Shown: positions 26,548 through 36,323, counted from the stretch's first letter. The stretch: 64,000 nucleotides of DNA from Silvimonas terrae (GCF_014202765.1 NZ_JACHHN010000009.1:124001-188000), one strand, 5' to 3'. Made by a program: numbers and translations. The notes: generated from the sequence alone by a model not told the origin.

Positions 26548-28461
26548 TTAAGGGGCGTCGATCGTCGCTGCGTCTGCGTTCTTGCCTGGCACGGGCGTCA
26601 GACGCTGGTGGAACGGTGTGGTCTCGCCAAACGTGGCACCGTACAGCTGGGCGTTGGTCATGACCTTTTTCACGTAATCCCGTGTTTCTTCAAACGGGAT
26701 CGTTTCAATATAGACAAGCGGATCAAGCTGGCGGTTGTCGTCCTGCCATGCTTTGGCCCGGCCAGGCCCGGCGTTGTAGCCAGCGGTGGCCAGAATGGCC
26801 TGACCGCCCAGCCGGTCCAGAATGTACTTCAGGTAGTAAGCACCGTAGCTGACGTTAACATCCGGGTCCGTCAAGGACGACAGATCAATCTTCTTCTGCC
26901 CGTTCTTGCGGCCAACCCATTGCGCTGTTGTGGGCATCAGCTGCATCAGGCCGGTGGCACCTGCGCCAGAGCGGATATCCGCCACAAAACGGCTTTCCTG
27001 GCGGATCAGGCCGTACACCCATGCCGGGTCCAGGCCCTGATTGCGCGCCTCACGCTCAACCTGGTTGCGATACGGAGTGGGATAACGCAGGCTCAGCGGC
27101 GACAGTGCTCGTGCGCGCTCAGCGGCGTAAATCGAGCGGTCATAAATCTTGTTGCGCTCTGCCAGCACCGCTGCGGCCACGAGTTCCTGGTCAGAAAGCC
27201 CGCGCATCGCCCAGTTCCATTCCCGCACGCCTTCTACCCGCCAGTTCTGGTCATACAGTGCCAACGCGCGGATCACGCCCGGTTTAGCCGCGACAGTCCG
27301 TACATCCTGATCCACCGGCACATAGTTTTGCGGCGCCGCGGTCAGGGTTGGGCCCGATTCTTCCCGCGCCAGCAACGAATAGAAATCATCCCCTGCCGAC
27401 AGTTGCAACAGGACCGGCGCCGCTTCGGTGGCCCGATTGGCGCGCTTGAGTGCCTGGGCATACCAGTACCGCCAGGCATTCTCGTTCGCCTGCTCCTGGG
27501 GCATGGCAACGATGCGATCGAGCACGGCATTCATGTCGCCCGCACGCAAGGCCGCACGTACCGACCACGCGCGGCCATCGGCATCCAGCCCTTCCAGACC
27601 ACCTTTGGCAAACCAGGTGCTCGCCAGCGGATGCTGCTTTTTGGCGGCAATTTCTGCAATCTGTTGCCAGGCATAGCGCCGATCGCTCTCACTGAGCTTG
27701 CCCTTGAGCGACTCAACCATGTCAGCGGCGGCGTCCGGGTCTGAACGGGCGGTTTTCTGCACAATAAAGAGCGCTGTTTCACGCGCAGCACGGCGGCTGA
27801 AGTCCAGCCGGGCCAGGACCTTGGGGGCCTGCGCCGCATTGGCCGCCTGACCCAGTGCCCGCACGGTCAACTCTGGCGGAAAGCCAACGCGCGGGGCCAG
27901 TTGTGCAGCAAATTCGCTCCGCCCAGCCGACAAGGCCATGCGTACACGCGTCCAGGCATCTTCTTCAGTCAGCTGCCCTGCGGTAAACAGCGCATCAAAC
28001 ACCGGTGCGCAACTTTCGGGCTGACCTTTTTCGGTAAACCACAGGCCGCGCAAACCCGAGACATCGGCACTGCCTTGTGTGGCAAAGCGCGCCTGCGCAT
28101 TCAGGCATTGCAAATCGACGGAGGGCGAATCCAGTTTTGGATAGTCTGCCAGGTAGTGTGGCCAGTCTTGCCGGCGCGCCAGTTCCTTGAGCCAGTCCTG
28201 GCGCAGACGATCTGCCAGCGGCGTGCCATCGTAGCGACCAAGGAATGCATCGACATCCTCAGCGGAAACACTGGTGAGCTGCGTGCTCAAGAGGTAATAG
28301 CGCGGGTACATTTCCAGCGGATCGCCCTGCGCACCATCTGCCATGCGGGCAAGCGCCGGCAAATCCCGACTGCGGGCTGCTTCACGCAAAGAGGAAAGGT
28401 CAATCCGGGCCTGAGCGACCACACTGGCCGCCACAAGACATACAAAGAGGGGAAATTTCAT
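26548..28461 (-). CDS. slt: Soluble lytic murein transglycosylase
   Basis: 637 aa. A signal peptide (about residues 1-18) leads to a long alpha-helical superhelical region (about 20-460). The C-terminal SLT domain holds catalytic Glu489 (GLIRQESRFVADIRSGAGATGLMQLMP) and, further on, YGAYYLKYILDRLGGQ and ATAGYNAGPGRAKAW. It cleaves peptidoglycan in the periplasm to anhydromuropeptides. A good candidate promoter lies just upstream at 28528-28556. Confidence 0.94.
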   Translation of the reverse strand: MKFPLFVCLVAASVVAQARIDLSSLREAARSRDLPALARMADGAQGDPLEMYPRYYLLSTQLTSVSAEDVDAFLGRYDGTPLADRLRQDWLKELARRQDWPHYLADYPKLDSPSVDLQCLNAQARFATQGSADVSGLRGLWFTEKGQPESCAPVFDALFTAGQLTEEDAWTRVRMALSAGRSEFAAQLAPRVGFPPELTVRALGQAANAAQAPKVLARLDFSRRAARETALFIVQKTARSDPDAAADMVESLKGKLSESDRRYAWQQIAEIAAKKQHPLASTWFAKGGLEGLDADGRAWSVRAALRAGDMNAVLDRIVAMPQEQANENAWRYWYAQALKRANRATEAAPVLLQLSAGDDFYSLLAREESGPTLTAAPQNYVPVDQDVRTVAAKPGVIRALALYDQNWRVEGVREWNWAMRGLSDQELVAAAVLAERNKIYDRSIYAAERARALSPLSLRYPTPYRNQVEREARNQGLDPAWVYGLIRQESRFVADIRSGAGATGLMQLMPTTAQWVGRKNGQKKIDLSSLTDPDVNVSYGAYYLKYILDRLGGQAILATAGYNAGPGRAKAWQDDNRQLDPLVYIETIPFEETRDYVKKVMTNAQLYGATFGETTPFHQRLTPVPGKNADAATIDAP

Positions 28462-28527
28462 GAAACCGGTAACTCAAGGGCGTTGATTGGCGCGGGCACG
28501 CTGGCGGTGCAGCCGAGGTTTTGCCCA

Positions 28528-28556
28528 AGCATAGGGCAAGCCAGGCCCTGTGTCAC
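28528..28556 (-). promoter_or_regulatory. Candidate sigma-70 promoter for slt
   Basis: Read on the minus strand: GTGACA, 17-bp spacer, TATGCT, about 67 bp before the slt ATG. The -35 matches five of six consensus bases. Two short inverted repeats (CCTGTG/CACAGG at 28547-28559 and TTGCCC/GGGCAA at 28521-28539) overlap it and could be operator sites. Confidence 0.45.
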
Positions 28557-28572
28557 AGGTCATTTTTGTGTC

Positions 28573-28606
28573 AGCAGGTACGGATTTGTCTTATAGCCGT
28601 ACCTGC
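28573..28606. repeat. 10-bp inverted repeat downstream of the YeiH-family gene
   Basis: GCAGGTACGG and CCGTACCTGC are separated by 14 bases, starting 8 bp past the yeiH-like stop. No T-run follows on either strand, so it may act as an mRNA-stabilising hairpin or a weak terminator. Confidence 0.45.
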
Positions 28607-28614
28607 ACCCGCGT

Positions 28615-29721
28615 TCAGATATGCAATAGCGCCCGCACACCCACGTTAATGACCGCGCCACCTGCAATCAGCCAGGCAAACAGCAGCGTTGCCAGCAGCA
28701 AGGGTTTGACCCCGGCGGCGCGGATGGCGGTGATGCGGGTATCCAGACCCAGCGCAGCCATCGCCATGGCCAGCAATAATGTATCGAGTTGCAGCAAGCC
28801 ATTGACCACCGGCTGCGGCACCCAGCCCAGTGAATGCACACCCGCCATGACAATAAACAGCACGGCAAACCACGGGATGGTGATGCCACCACGCTGGCCT
28901 TCATGCCGGGCTTGCGGCGTGCGGGCCATCCACCAGGACACGGCAATCAGGAATGGCGCCAGCATCATCACGCGGATCATCTTGGCAATCACGGCGGTGT
29001 CTGCGGTGGCCGCACTGACCTGGCTGGCCGCCGCAACCACTTGCGCCACCTCATGAATGGTCGAGCCGGTATAGATGCCGAATGCCTGTGGCGACACCGC
29101 CCAACCCAAGTGATGCACCAGCGGGTACAGCGCCGGGTATACAAACATGGACAGCGTGCCGAACACCACCACCGTCGATACCGCAATGGTCACCGTTGAC
29201 GGTTTGGCGCGCAGCACCGGCTCGGTCGCCAGCACGGCGGCTGCGCCGCAAATGGCACTGCCAGAACCGATCAGCAATGCCGTTTGCTTATCCAGCTTGA
29301 GCCAGCGGGTACCGACCTGATAAGCGATGAACAACGTGCTCGTCAGCACCAGGGCGTCGATCAGGATGGCAGAGATACCGACGGCACCAATTTGCTGAAA
29401 AGTCAGGCGAAATCCATAAAGAATAATGCCCAGGCGCAGGAGCTTTTGTTTGGAGAAACCCACGCCGGCACCTGCCGTGGCCCCCATGGCCGGATACGCT
29501 GTATTGCCCAAGACCATGCCGCCCACGATCGCCAGCGTCAGGGCGGACAAACCGCTTGCTGACAGAGCCGGCAGCCCGGCCAGCCACATGGCCGCGGCCG
29601 CCAGTGCCAGCGTCAGGACAAGGCCGGGACCAAAGCGCCACAGCCCAGCCGTAGCACTGGCCAGTTCAAACCTTGCCATTGCTGATTTTTGTTCAATGTT
29701 TTCCATGACTTGCCTCGGCAC
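28615..29721 (-). CDS. YeiH-family putative sulfate exporter (UPF0324)
   Basis: 368 aa integral membrane protein with about ten helices. Family features include [50 protein letters not shown] and [17 protein letters not shown]. Relatives are annotated as sulfate or sulfite exporters on limited evidence. A start five codons later (MENIEQ) is also possible. The divergent LysR gene and a shared palindrome between them suggest specific control. Confidence 0.88.
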   Translation of the reverse strand: MPRQVMENIEQKSAMARFELASATAGLWRFGPGLVLTLALAAAAMWLAGLPALSASGLSALTLAIVGGMVLGNTAYPAMGATAGAGVGFSKQKLLRLGIILYGFRLTFQQIGAVGISAILIDALVLTSTLFIAYQVGTRWLKLDKQTALLIGSGSAICGAAAVLATEPVLRAKPSTVTIAVSTVVVFGTLSMFVYPALYPLVHHLGWAVSPQAFGIYTGSTIHEVAQVVAAASQVSAATADTAVIAKMIRVMMLAPFLIAVSWWMARTPQARHEGQRGGITIPWFAVLFIVMAGVHSLGWVPQPVVNGLLQLDTLLLAMAMAALGLDTRITAIRAAGVKPLLLATLLFAWLIAGGAVINVGVRALLHI

Positions 29722-29751
29722 ATCCAGATCGACAACGTCATAATATTATTT

Positions 29752-29773
29752 TTGGTTATATATTAATAACCAA
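29752..29773. promoter_or_regulatory. Perfect palindrome in the yeiH-like / lysR divergent region, likely LysR operator
   Basis: TTGGTTAT, six AT-only bases, ATAACCAA. It lies 30 bp from both start codons and contains the T-N11-A layout of LysR-family sites. The regulator encoded at 29804 is the natural ligand, giving coupled control of itself and the exporter. Confidence 0.65.
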
Positions 29774-29803
29774 TAGTTTCGTTACAACCAATCGGAAAAA
29801 TCG

Positions 29804-30706
29804 ATGATCAAACTCACCCTGCGCGAACTGGAGATTTTTCTGGCAACCGCGCGTGCCGGCGGCGTCACTGCGGCGGCAGAACAGATCGGGCTGTCGCAAT
29901 CGGCGGCCAGTAGCGCGCTGGGTGAACTGGAACGGCGGCTGGGCGTGCAATTGTTCGATCGCGTAGGGCGACGACTGGAACTGAACGAGCATGGTCGCTG
30001 GTTGCTGCCCCAGGCCGAAGCCGTACTGGCACAAGCCAGCGAGATTGAAAGCCGCTTCAATACCGACGCGCCAGCCCGTTTGCGCTTGTATGCCAGCTCC
30101 ACCATTGGCAACCGCGTCATGCCGGCGTTGATTGCACGCTTTTTGCAGCAGGCGCCCGCAAACCGGATTGAACTGGCAATTGGTAACACCGCCGATGCCG
30201 TCGCCACCGTTGCCGCATTTGAAGCCGACATGGGTTTGATTGAGGGCATTTGCGACGATGCGCGCATCCTGATTGAACCCTGGTTGCGTGATGAACTGGT
30301 CATCGTCGCCGCGCCGGATCACCCGCTGGCCGGTGTATCTGCCACACCGCAACAACTGGCCAGCCAGCGCTGGCTACTGCGTGAGCCAGGCTCTGGCACG
30401 CGCGAAGTGTTATCCGGCGCGCTGGCCCCCCTGGTCGGCAGCCTTGATGTTGCGCTGGAGTTGGGCAGTAGCGAAGCCATCAAGGGCGCGGTGCGGGCGG
30501 GGCTTGGGCTGGCGTGTCTTTCCCGGCGCACCGTCGGGGGTGAACTGGCGCGCGGCGAGTTGGTCGCGGTCGGTGCACCCGACCTTGATCTGACGCGGCA
30601 TTTTTACCTGATTCGCGCGCGCGACAAGGTCCCGACCCAAGGCATGCAGCGCTTTCACGCCTGGTGCATGGCACAGCTGGCGGAGGAATCCAGCGCAGCA
30701 ACGTAA
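29804..30706 (+). CDS. LysR family transcriptional regulator, divergent to YeiH-family gene
   Basis: 300 aa. N-terminal winged helix-turn-helix (residues 1-60: [33 protein letters not shown]) and a C-terminal substrate-binding domain of the periplasmic-binding-protein fold (about 90-295). The arrangement with an UPF0324 exporter gene mirrors yeiE-yeiH of enterobacteria, where the regulator responds to sulfite. The same ligand here is a reasonable but untested inference. Confidence 0.9.
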   Translation: MIKLTLRELEIFLATARAGGVTAAAEQIGLSQSAASSALGELERRLGVQLFDRVGRRLELNEHGRWLLPQAEAVLAQASEIESRFNTDAPARLRLYASSTIGNRVMPALIARFLQQAPANRIELAIGNTADAVATVAAFEADMGLIEGICDDARILIEPWLRDELVIVAAPDHPLAGVSATPQQLASQRWLLREPGSGTREVLSGALAPLVGSLDVALELGSSEAIKGAVRAGLGLACLSRRTVGGELARGELVAVGAPDLDLTRHFYLIRARDKVPTQGMQRFHAWCMAQLAEESSAAT

Positions 30707-30720
30707 CCCAAATGGGCCAA

Positions 30721-30748
30721 TTGCAAGTAGAATCAGCGGGTTTAGAGT
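30721..30748 (+). promoter_or_regulatory. Candidate sigma-70 promoter for glyQ
   Basis: TTGCAA, 16-bp spacer, TAGAGT, ending 32 bp before the glyQ start codon. A moderate match only. Confidence 0.35.
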
Positions 30749-30780
30749 GGACCACCGCCTGCTACGGCCGAGAACAACGA

Positions 30781-31674
30781 ATGCTGACTTTCCAGGAAAT
30801 CCTGCTTACCCTGCAAACCTACTGGGCGCGCCAGGGCTGTGCCTTGTTGCAACCGTACGATATGGAAATGGGTGCCGGGACCTCACACACCGCCACCTTC
30901 CTGCGCGCCATTGGCCCAGAGCCGTGGAACGCCGCCTATGTACAACCGTCGCGCCGCCCGAAAGACGGCCGTTACGGCGAAAACCCCAATCGTCTGCAGC
31001 ACTACTATCAATTTCAGGTGGTGCTCAAACCGTCGCCGGATAACATCCAGGACCTGTACCTGGGTTCGCTGCGTGAGTTGGGCATCGACCCGACCGTACA
31101 CGACATCCGTTTTGTCGAAGACGACTGGGAAAACCCGACGCTGGGCGCCTGGGGGATGGGCTGGGAAGTCTGGCTGAACGGCATGGAAGTCACGCAATTC
31201 ACCTACTTCCAGCAAGTGGGCGGCCTGGATTGCAAGCCGGTGCTGGGTGAAATCACCTACGGCACTGAACGGCTGGCCATGTATCTGCAAGGCGTAGAAA
31301 ACGTCTATGACCTGATCTGGACACGTTATCCGGATGGCCAGGTGGTGACCTACGGCGATATCTATCACCAGAATGAAGTCGAGCAATCGACCTACAACTT
31401 CGAGTATTCCAATGTCGAGTTGTTGCTGAGCCTGTTCAACAGCTTTGAGGCCGAAGCCGGCAAGCTGCTGGAAGCCGGCCTGGCGCTGCCAGGTTACGAG
31501 ATGATTCTGAAAGCCGCGCACGCCTTCAACCTGCTGGATGCCCGCGGGGCGATCTCGGTCACCGAGCGCGCCGCCTACATTGGCCGTATCCGCACGCTGG
31601 CCCGACTGGTCGCGCAGGCCTATCACGATTCGCGCGAGGCACTGGGCTTTCCCATGTGCAAACCGCAGGCCTGA
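30781..31674 (+). CDS. glyQ: Glycyl-tRNA synthetase alpha subunit
   Basis: 297 aa. Catalytic subunit of the alpha2-beta2 glycyl-tRNA synthetase. Class II motifs: [50 protein letters not shown] and [15 protein letters not shown]. The ATG at 30781 begins [15 protein letters not shown], as in the family; the frame is open upstream to 30664 but not conserved. The beta subunit glyS is two genes downstream. Confidence 0.96.
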   Translation: MLTFQEILLTLQTYWARQGCALLQPYDMEMGAGTSHTATFLRAIGPEPWNAAYVQPSRRPKDGRYGENPNRLQHYYQFQVVLKPSPDNIQDLYLGSLRELGIDPTVHDIRFVEDDWENPTLGAWGMGWEVWLNGMEVTQFTYFQQVGGLDCKPVLGEITYGTERLAMYLQGVENVYDLIWTRYPDGQVVTYGDIYHQNEVEQSTYNFEYSNVELLLSLFNSFEAEAGKLLEAGLALPGYEMILKAAHAFNLLDARGAISVTERAAYIGRIRTLARLVAQAYHDSREALGFPMCKPQA

Positions 31675-31682
31675 GCCCTAAG

Positions 31683-32165
31683 ATGCGTCTTTACGCCGCC
31701 CTCCTCCTTGCCGCCCTTGCCCTGACTGCCTGTGGCAAGTTTGACGATGGCACTCATGGCCCGCAGCCGGTCCCCAGAGAAGGCGAATGGCGCTCGTACG
31801 GTGACATGGCAGACTTTGAAGTGCTGGCGGATATCAAATCCATCGGTCATCACGAACGTGATGCCGACGCTAACTACACCTATGTGTGGATGTTGCAGCA
31901 CTTCAAGCAAAACCAGGTGGATGGCACGTCCAAAGGCATCTACCGCAAGAAATACATGCGCCAGGCCATTGATTGCCCCAGCGGGCGCATGGCCGGCATC
32001 GCGGTAGAACTGCGCTCGGAAGACGATGAAATCGTCGCCCGCTATGACGTGCCCGGCTACCAGTGGGAGTTCGAAACCCCCGCCCCCGATACCTACGGTT
32101 CGGACTTCGTGAAGCAGGTCTGCCAGATCATGAAGCACGAAGACGACCAAGCCAAGAACGAGTAA
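31683..32165 (+). CDS. Small lipoprotein, surface-adhesin-E-like, between glyQ and glyS
   Basis: 160 aa from the ATG at 31683. Signal peptide with lipobox LTAC, lipidated Cys17. The mature part contains YVWMLQHFKQNQ, an IDCPSGRMAGIAVEL segment, YQWEFETPAPDTYGSDFVKQVC and two further cysteines, a pattern close to surface-adhesin-E-type proteins. Probably anchored in the outer membrane. It is 8 bp after glyQ and 6 bp before glyS, so it must be co-transcribed with them; no functional reason for that position is known to me. Confidence 0.75.
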   Translation: MRLYAALLLAALALTACGKFDDGTHGPQPVPREGEWRSYGDMADFEVLADIKSIGHHERDADANYTYVWMLQHFKQNQVDGTSKGIYRKKYMRQAIDCPSGRMAGIAVELRSEDDEIVARYDVPGYQWEFETPAPDTYGSDFVKQVCQIMKHEDDQAKNE

Positions 32166-32171
32166 ACAACG

Positions 32172-34235
32172 ATGTCGCAAACCCTGCTGATCGAACTTTT
32201 TACTGAAGAACTGCCGCCCAAGGCGCTGCCCCGTCTGGGCGCCTCGTTTGCCCAGACACTGTTTGATGAACTCGCCCGTCTGGGTTTTGTGAGCAAGGAC
32301 GTTGAGTTTCACCCGTTTGCCAGCCCTCGCCGCCTTGCCGTGTCGATTCCCGGCGTACTGGCGGTGCAGCCTGATCAAGCCATCGAGAAAAAAGGCCCGG
32401 CCGTCGCGGCTGGCTTCAAGGATGGCCAACCCACACCGGCGCTGGCCGGCTTTGCCCGTTCTTGTGGCGTCACCCCTGACCAGCTGGAAAAAGGTCACGA
32501 CGGCAAACAAGATGTCTTTGTGTTCCGTACTACCAAAACCGGCGAGCCGCTGACCAGTGTCTTGTCTGGCCTCGTTGAACTGGCACTCAAAAAACTGCCG
32601 GCGCCCAAGATGATGCGCTGGGGCAGCCGCGATGGTCAGTTTATCCGCCCGATTCATGGCCTGATTGCCCTGCATGGCACGGATGTCATCCCCACCAAGG
32701 CACTGCACCTGGATGCCGGCCGCATCACTCGTGGTCATCGTTTCCTCGCCAAGGCCGATGAAATCAGCCTGGCCAATGCCGACACTTACGCCCGCACGCT
32801 GTTTGAAGAGGGTAAAGTAGTCGCCAGCTTCGCGGCCCGTCGGCATCTGATTGAAGACCGTCTGACCCAGGCTGCGCATGCCATTGATGCGACCATCGCC
32901 CCGTCTGATGGCCTGCTTGATGAGGTGACCGCGCTGGTCGAATGGCCGGTGGTCTATACCGGCGAATTCAGCGCGGACTTTCTCAAGGTGCCGCAGGAGT
33001 GTCTGATCCTCTCGATGCAGCAGCATCAGAAGTATTTCCCGCTGCTCGATGCCAACGGCAAGCTCTTGCCCAGGTTCCTGGTCGTCTCCAACTTGGAAAC
33101 CGCGGACCCGTCGCATATCATTCACGGCAATGAGCGCGTACTGCGCGCCCGCCTGTCCGACGCCCGCTTTTTCTTTGAGCAAGACCAGAAGATCAAGCTG
33201 GAAGGCCGCGTCGGCAAGCTGCGCCAGGTGGTGTATCACAACAAGATTGGCACGCAATATGAGCGCGTGGAACGCCTGGCCCGTCTGGCCGGCGAATTTG
33301 CTGCAGCCTTGGGTGCAGACCGCAAGCTGGCTGAACGCGCAGCATACCTCGCCAAGGCCGATCTGGTGTCGGACATGGTCGGCGAGTTCCCGGAACTGCA
33401 AGGCATCATGGGCATGCACTACGCCCGTATTGATGGCGAAGATGAGCAAGTCGCGCGCGCCATTGAAGGTCACTATCACCCCCGTTTTGCCGGCGATACA
33501 CTGCCGGAAGGCCCGATCGCCCTGTCTGTGGCGCTGGCGGACAAACTCGAATCCATTGTCGGCATCTATGGCATTGGCCTGATCCCGACCGGCGACAAAG
33601 ACCCGTTTGGCCTGCGTCGCGCCGCACTAGGCGTGCTGCGTATGTTGCTGGACCAGCCGCTCAATCTCAAATCGCTGCTGGTTGCCACTGCGGCCACCTT
33701 CCCGGCGGGCGTGGTCAGCCACGATGTGGCCGATAGCGTGTTCGACTTCATGCAAGAACGCCTGCGCAACTACCTGGCAGCGGACTACCCCACGGCCGAC
33801 ATCGACGCCGTACTGGCGCTCAAGCCGGTGCGCCTGGACGACGTGCAAAAGCGTCTGGATGCGGTTGCCCAATTCAAGGCACTGCCAGAATCCACCGCCC
33901 TGGCTGCGGCCAACAAGCGTATCCGCAATATTCTGAAGAAAGTGGAAGGCGACATTCCGGCGCTGAATCCGGCGCTATTTGCAGAAAGCGCGGAGACAAC
34001 CCTGCACAATGCCGCTGTTGCAGTCACCGGCCCGGTCAACACGGCATTGGCCGCGCAGGACTTTACTGGCGCGCTCAAGCAACTGGCCGCCCTCAAGGCC
34101 CCGGTCGATGCGTTCTTTGATGGCGTGATGGTCATGGCTGATGATCTGGCCGTGCGTAACAACCGCCTGGCTTTGCTGGCGGGGCTGGCTGAACTGATGA
34201 ACCGCGTGGCAGAACTGTCGCTGCTGGCTGAATAA
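32172..34235 (+). CDS. glyS: Glycyl-tRNA synthetase beta subunit
   Basis: 687 aa, full length. It binds tRNA-Gly together with GlyQ. Start MSQTLLIELFTEELPPKALPRL is the family hallmark. Further conserved blocks: ALVEWPVVYTGEF, LSMQQHQKYFPLLD, ADLVSDMVGEFPELQGIMGMHYAR and IGLIPTGDKDPFGLRRAALGV (HD-like region). The C terminus resembles an anticodon-binding domain. Six bp after the lipoprotein gene. Confidence 0.97.
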   Translation: MSQTLLIELFTEELPPKALPRLGASFAQTLFDELARLGFVSKDVEFHPFASPRRLAVSIPGVLAVQPDQAIEKKGPAVAAGFKDGQPTPALAGFARSCGVTPDQLEKGHDGKQDVFVFRTTKTGEPLTSVLSGLVELALKKLPAPKMMRWGSRDGQFIRPIHGLIALHGTDVIPTKALHLDAGRITRGHRFLAKADEISLANADTYARTLFEEGKVVASFAARRHLIEDRLTQAAHAIDATIAPSDGLLDEVTALVEWPVVYTGEFSADFLKVPQECLILSMQQHQKYFPLLDANGKLLPRFLVVSNLETADPSHIIHGNERVLRARLSDARFFFEQDQKIKLEGRVGKLRQVVYHNKIGTQYERVERLARLAGEFAAALGADRKLAERAAYLAKADLVSDMVGEFPELQGIMGMHYARIDGEDEQVARAIEGHYHPRFAGDTLPEGPIALSVALADKLESIVGIYGIGLIPTGDKDPFGLRRAALGVLRMLLDQPLNLKSLLVATAATFPAGVVSHDVADSVFDFMQERLRNYLAADYPTADIDAVLALKPVRLDDVQKRLDAVAQFKALPESTALAAANKRIRNILKKVEGDIPALNPALFAESAETTLHNAAVAVTGPVNTALAAQDFTGALKQLAALKAPVDAFFDGVMVMADDLAVRNNRLALLAGLAELMNRVAELSLLAE

Positions 34236-34252
34236 CCTCTCCGGGTGCCGTC

Positions 34253-34807
34253 ATGCCTCACATGCAACTCAAACTGCTGATTCTGGATCGTGACGGCGTC
34301 ATTAACGAGGATGACCCAGGATATATCAAGTCGCCGGAAGAGTGGATCCCCATTCCCGGCAGCCTGGAAGCCATGGGTGAACTGACCCGCGCCGGCTGGT
34401 CGCTGGTGGTCGCCACCAACCAGTCTGGCGTGGCACGCGGTTACTACAATGTGGAAACCCTCAACCGGATCCACGCCCGCATGTATAAAGCCGTGAACGA
34501 AGCCGGCGGGCATATCGACGCTGTGTTTTTCTGTCCGCACGGCCCGGAAGACAACTGCGGTTGCCGCAAGCCTTTACCCGGCATGATTCTGGATATTGTA
34601 CGGCGCTATAACATTCAACCGGCCGACTGCATCATGGTCGGTGACAGTCAGCGGGATCTGGAATGTATTGTCGCCGCAGGCGGCAAACCCATTCTGGTAC
34701 GCACCGGCAACGGTGCCAAAACCGAAGCCGCAGGCAAACTGCCGGCCGGCACGCTGGTTTTCAACGATCTCGCCGCGGTGGCGCGTCATTTGCTAAGCGG
34801 CAACTGA
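34253..34807 (+). CDS. gmhB: D-glycero-beta-D-manno-heptose 1,7-bisphosphate 7-phosphatase
   Basis: 184 aa HAD phosphatase for LPS inner-core heptose synthesis. Motif I LDRDGVINED (Asp12 and Asp14), motif II VVATNQSGVARGYY, the zinc-binding Cys/His loop CPHGPEDNCGC and motif IV GDSQRDLECIVAAGG are all present. The start could be the second Met (residue 4). It lies 17 bp after glyS and 39 bp before plsC. Confidence 0.95.
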   Translation: MPHMQLKLLILDRDGVINEDDPGYIKSPEEWIPIPGSLEAMGELTRAGWSLVVATNQSGVARGYYNVETLNRIHARMYKAVNEAGGHIDAVFFCPHGPEDNCGCRKPLPGMILDIVRRYNIQPADCIMVGDSQRDLECIVAAGGKPILVRTGNGAKTEAAGKLPAGTLVFNDLAAVARHLLSGN

Positions 34808-34846
34808 TCCCGGCGGTCAAACAACAAGCAAGGAAGTCCCCCTGTC

Positions 34847-35593
34847 ATGGTGTTGTTGCGTTCCCTCATTTACTGGCTGGTGTTCTGTATTGTGACGCCG
34901 ATCTACGCGGTGATCTGCTTTCTGATCCTGCCCTTGCCCAAATACACTCGCGTCAAGATCATCTCCGGCTGGTGCCACATCCTGATCTGGTGTCTCAAAG
35001 TCATTTGCGGGTTGCGGTACCAGATCGTCGGCCGGGAGAACATCCCCAAGGGGCCCGCCATGATCATGTGCAAACACCAATCAGCCTGGGAAACCATGGG
35101 CCTGCAACTGGTGTTCCCGCCGGCCGTATTTGTGGTCAAACGCGAACTCTTCATGATCCCGGTTTTTGGCTGGGGTCTGCGCGCTGCCGCGCCGATTGCC
35201 ATTGACCGCTCCAATCGTGGTGAAGCCCAGCGCCTGCTGATGGAACAAGGCCGTGACCGGGTCGATAACGGTCTGTGGATTTCCATTTTCCCGGAAGGTA
35301 CCCGCATTGCGCCGGGCCAGCGCGGTAAATACAAGCACGGCGGCGCACGTCTGGCATCCAGCCTCCATATTCCGGTGGTGCCGGTGGCGGTCAATGCGGG
35401 TGAATTCTGGCCACGTAATTCTTTCCTTAAATATCCGGGCATGATCACCATGTCGATTGGCCCGGTCATTGAGACCATGGATCGCGTGGCAGAAGAAGTC
35501 ACGGTTGAAGTAGAAAACTGGATTGAAACCGAACAGGCCCGCATCCAGGGTGCCGGGCCGTGCTTTCCAAAAAATGGGCACACAAAAGCTTGA
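34847..35593 (+). CDS. plsC: 1-acyl-sn-glycerol-3-phosphate acyltransferase
   Basis: 248 aa. It makes phosphatidic acid at the inner membrane. One or two N-terminal hydrophobic segments (about 5-30) precede the acyltransferase core. The catalytic block is MCKHQSAWETMGL with His77 and Glu82, an H-X4-E form of the usual H-X4-D, and the substrate block is FPEGTRIAPGQRGKYKHGGARLA. It overlaps the next gene by 20 bp. Confidence 0.92.
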   Translation: MVLLRSLIYWLVFCIVTPIYAVICFLILPLPKYTRVKIISGWCHILIWCLKVICGLRYQIVGRENIPKGPAMIMCKHQSAWETMGLQLVFPPAVFVVKRELFMIPVFGWGLRAAAPIAIDRSNRGEAQRLLMEQGRDRVDNGLWISIFPEGTRIAPGQRGKYKHGGARLASSLHIPVVPVAVNAGEFWPRNSFLKYPGMITMSIGPVIETMDRVAEEVTVEVENWIETEQARIQGAGPCFPKNGHTKA

Positions 35594-36272
35594 ACTTGCC
35601 GATGGCGAGGTGCTGGAGTACGTACTGACCCGCAGCGCCCGCCGCCGCTCAATCGGACTGAAAATCGACCATAGCGGGTTGACGCTGATCATCCCCGCCA
35701 GGGCAACCATTGCCGACGCAGAACGCGCCATCCGCGCCAAAATTGCCTGGATACGCGGCCACCTGACGCGCTTGAAAAGCCTGCCCCCTCCGCCACCGGC
35801 GCTGTTGCACAACGGTGCGGCCATTCAGTGGCTGGGGCAGCCTTGCCGGATTGCCGCGCCCGCCCCGCGCAGCAAACTCACCGACAACATCCTGGCCCTG
35901 GCCAGCAAGGCCGAAAGCCCTGAGGCCGTCCGCGACGCCTTCATCCGCTTTAGCCGCTCCACCGCCCGTATTTATTTTGCCCAGCGTGCGGCCCACTTTG
36001 CCCCAAATATGCAAGTCAATCCGCGACGCATTCTGTTGACCAGTGCAAGCACGCGCTGGGGCTCCTGCACAGCGGCGGGCGACGTGCGCATTCACTGGCG
36101 CTTGATGCAAGCGCCACCCGCGGTGATCGATTACGTCATCGTCCACGAGTTGGCCCATCTCAAAGAGATGAATCACTCGCCCCGCTTCTGGGCCGAAGTG
36201 GAAAAAATGATGCCCGACTGGAAAAACCACCGCCAATGGTTGCGCCAGTACGGTGCGACCCTGCATGGGTGA
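35574..36272 (+). CDS. YgjP/SprT-like M48-type metallopeptidase (DUF45)
   Basis: 232 aa from the ATG at 35574 (the frame is open back to 35523 inside plsC). The zinc motif is VIVHELAHLKEMNHSPRFW, with His191, Glu192 and His195. TSASTRWGSCTAAGDVRIHWRL is the other family block. Cytoplasmic; no signal peptide. The family is widely conserved but of unclear function. The 20-bp overlap with plsC indicates co-transcription. Confidence 0.88.
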   Translation: MGTQKLELADGEVLEYVLTRSARRRSIGLKIDHSGLTLIIPARATIADAERAIRAKIAWIRGHLTRLKSLPPPPPALLHNGAAIQWLGQPCRIAAPAPRSKLTDNILALASKAESPEAVRDAFIRFSRSTARIYFAQRAAHFAPNMQVNPRRILLTSASTRWGSCTAAGDVRIHWRLMQAPPAVIDYVIVHELAHLKEMNHSPRFWAEVEKMMPDWKNHRQWLRQYGATLHG

Positions 36273-36317
36273 TCCAGCTCTCACCGCACGGTCATTTTAG
36301 GGCCCCTCCGATATTCT

Positions 36318-36323
36318 TATAAT
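36318..36323 (+). promoter_or_regulatory. Candidate -10 element upstream of the SLBB export gene
   Basis: A perfect TATAAT lies 110 bp before the start of the export gene; no good -35 is seen (TTTTAG at 36295-36300, 17 bp away). The 5' leader from this site would be unusually long. Confidence 0.35.

Noticed and set aside
31623-33479. A 618-codon open frame on the minus strand opposite glyS
   Set aside because: It is a shadow of the GC-rich glyS and lipoprotein genes: no conserved motif and full overlap with strongly conserved glyS coding sequence.
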